Source: Acidobacteriota bacterium
GTDB lineage: Bacteria; Acidobacteriota; Terriglobia; 20CM-2-55-15
Direction of reading: 5' to 3'
NCBI GenBank assembly: GCA_003222755.1
Contig: QHXA01000334.1
Span: 1 to 7,124, forward strand
Length of the DNA: 7,124 nucleotides
Part shown: one piece after another, positions 6,857 through 7,124 of the stretch
Layout: each line of letters opens with the position of its first letter
Numbering within the stretch: position 1 is the first letter of the stretch
The notes under the pieces: model-generated
Seen by the model: only the letters and a program-made list of their open reading frames with translations
What the model was told of the DNA's origin: nothing
The model's database searches: none
Position numbers and translations under genes: made by a program

Positions 6857-7124
6857 ATGAGAACGATTTTGACGGTTGGTTTAGCTCTGACGCTTCCGAT
6901 GAGCGCGTGGACGCAGACGACCGCGACAGTGGTCTACCGTGAAGGCCGTGCAGTGGTTGATAATGCAGGCAATCTGCTTGTCTTTGATGAAGGCCGCAGT
7001 ACGACGGGAGTAACAGTTACTGGTCTGAGGCATAGCTTCTATGCTCCCTCAACCCGCGTGACAGTGCAGCATCCAGGAACGACGGCCAACATTCAGACCG
7101 TCACCTACGATGCCGCCTTGCAGG
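6857..7124 (+). CDS. Secreted protein of unknown function (3' end beyond window)
   Basis: Eighty-nine codons are visible before the window ends, with no stop. The ATG has an excellent ribosome site, AGGAGG at 6844-6849, seven bases upstream. The product begins MRTILTVGLALTLPMSAWTQ, a clear Sec signal peptide with cleavage probably near residue 20. The mature part is Thr/Val-rich and looks like beta-strands: TATVVYREGRAVVDNAGNLL, then VFDEGRSTTGVTVTGL, HSFYAPSTRVTVQHPG and IQTVTYDAALQ. YREGR and FDEGR form a short internal echo. I do not recognise the family; an exported beta-rich protein is the most that can be said. It diverges from the permease relic across a 118-base gap. That gap has a TTGACA at 6770-6775, but no good -10 box at normal spacing. 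Confidence 0.78.
   Translation, partial: MRTILTVGLALTLPMSAWTQTTATVVYREGRAVVDNAGNLLVFDEGRSTTGVTVTGLRHSFYAPSTRVTVQHPGTTANIQTVTYDAALQ

Overview
The window looks like chromosomal DNA from an Acidobacteriota bacterium, probably near Solibacter/Bryobacter. This is inferred from protein families, not from a search. The main pointers are a very long Oar-type TonB-dependent receptor with an N-terminal carboxypeptidase-regulatory-like domain, and a C-terminal fragment of an acidobacterial-type MacB/FtsX-like permease. Both families are strongly expanded in that phylum. No rRNA, tRNA, CRISPR array, transposase or integrase was seen.

Layout, left to right. (1) About 26-331 (+) is a short remnant of a type I restriction HsdR N-terminal region. 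(2) 344-479 is a near-perfect inverted repeat with 48-bp arms and a 40-bp loop. (3) 326-1057 (-) is an alpha/beta hydrolase whose C-terminal half is lost; its reading frame runs out through the inverted repeat. (4) 1131-1889 (+) is an MFS transporter of the aromatic-acid/sialate symporter type that has lost about five membrane helices in frame. (5) 1893-5969 (-) is one intact 1358-residue TonB-dependent receptor, which takes up over half the window and ends 3 bp from the MFS stop codon. (6) 5970-6291 is mostly noncoding: it holds a plausible receptor promoter and a possible frameshifted gene for a 46-residue Cys-containing secreted peptide. (7) 6292-6738 (-) is the last FtsX domain of a permease. 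(8) 6857-7124 (+) is the start of a secreted protein of unknown function, cut by the window end.

The genes do not form a visible pathway. The receptor is the only complete gene with a convincing function: outer-membrane uptake of an unidentified substrate. Most of what surrounds it appears truncated, internally deleted or frameshifted, so the window reads as a zone of gene decay and rearrangement around an intact receptor gene. I found no convincing new multi-gene system. The most interesting items are the palindrome lying exactly between two broken genes, the internally deleted transporter, and the possible small Cys peptide upstream of the receptor.
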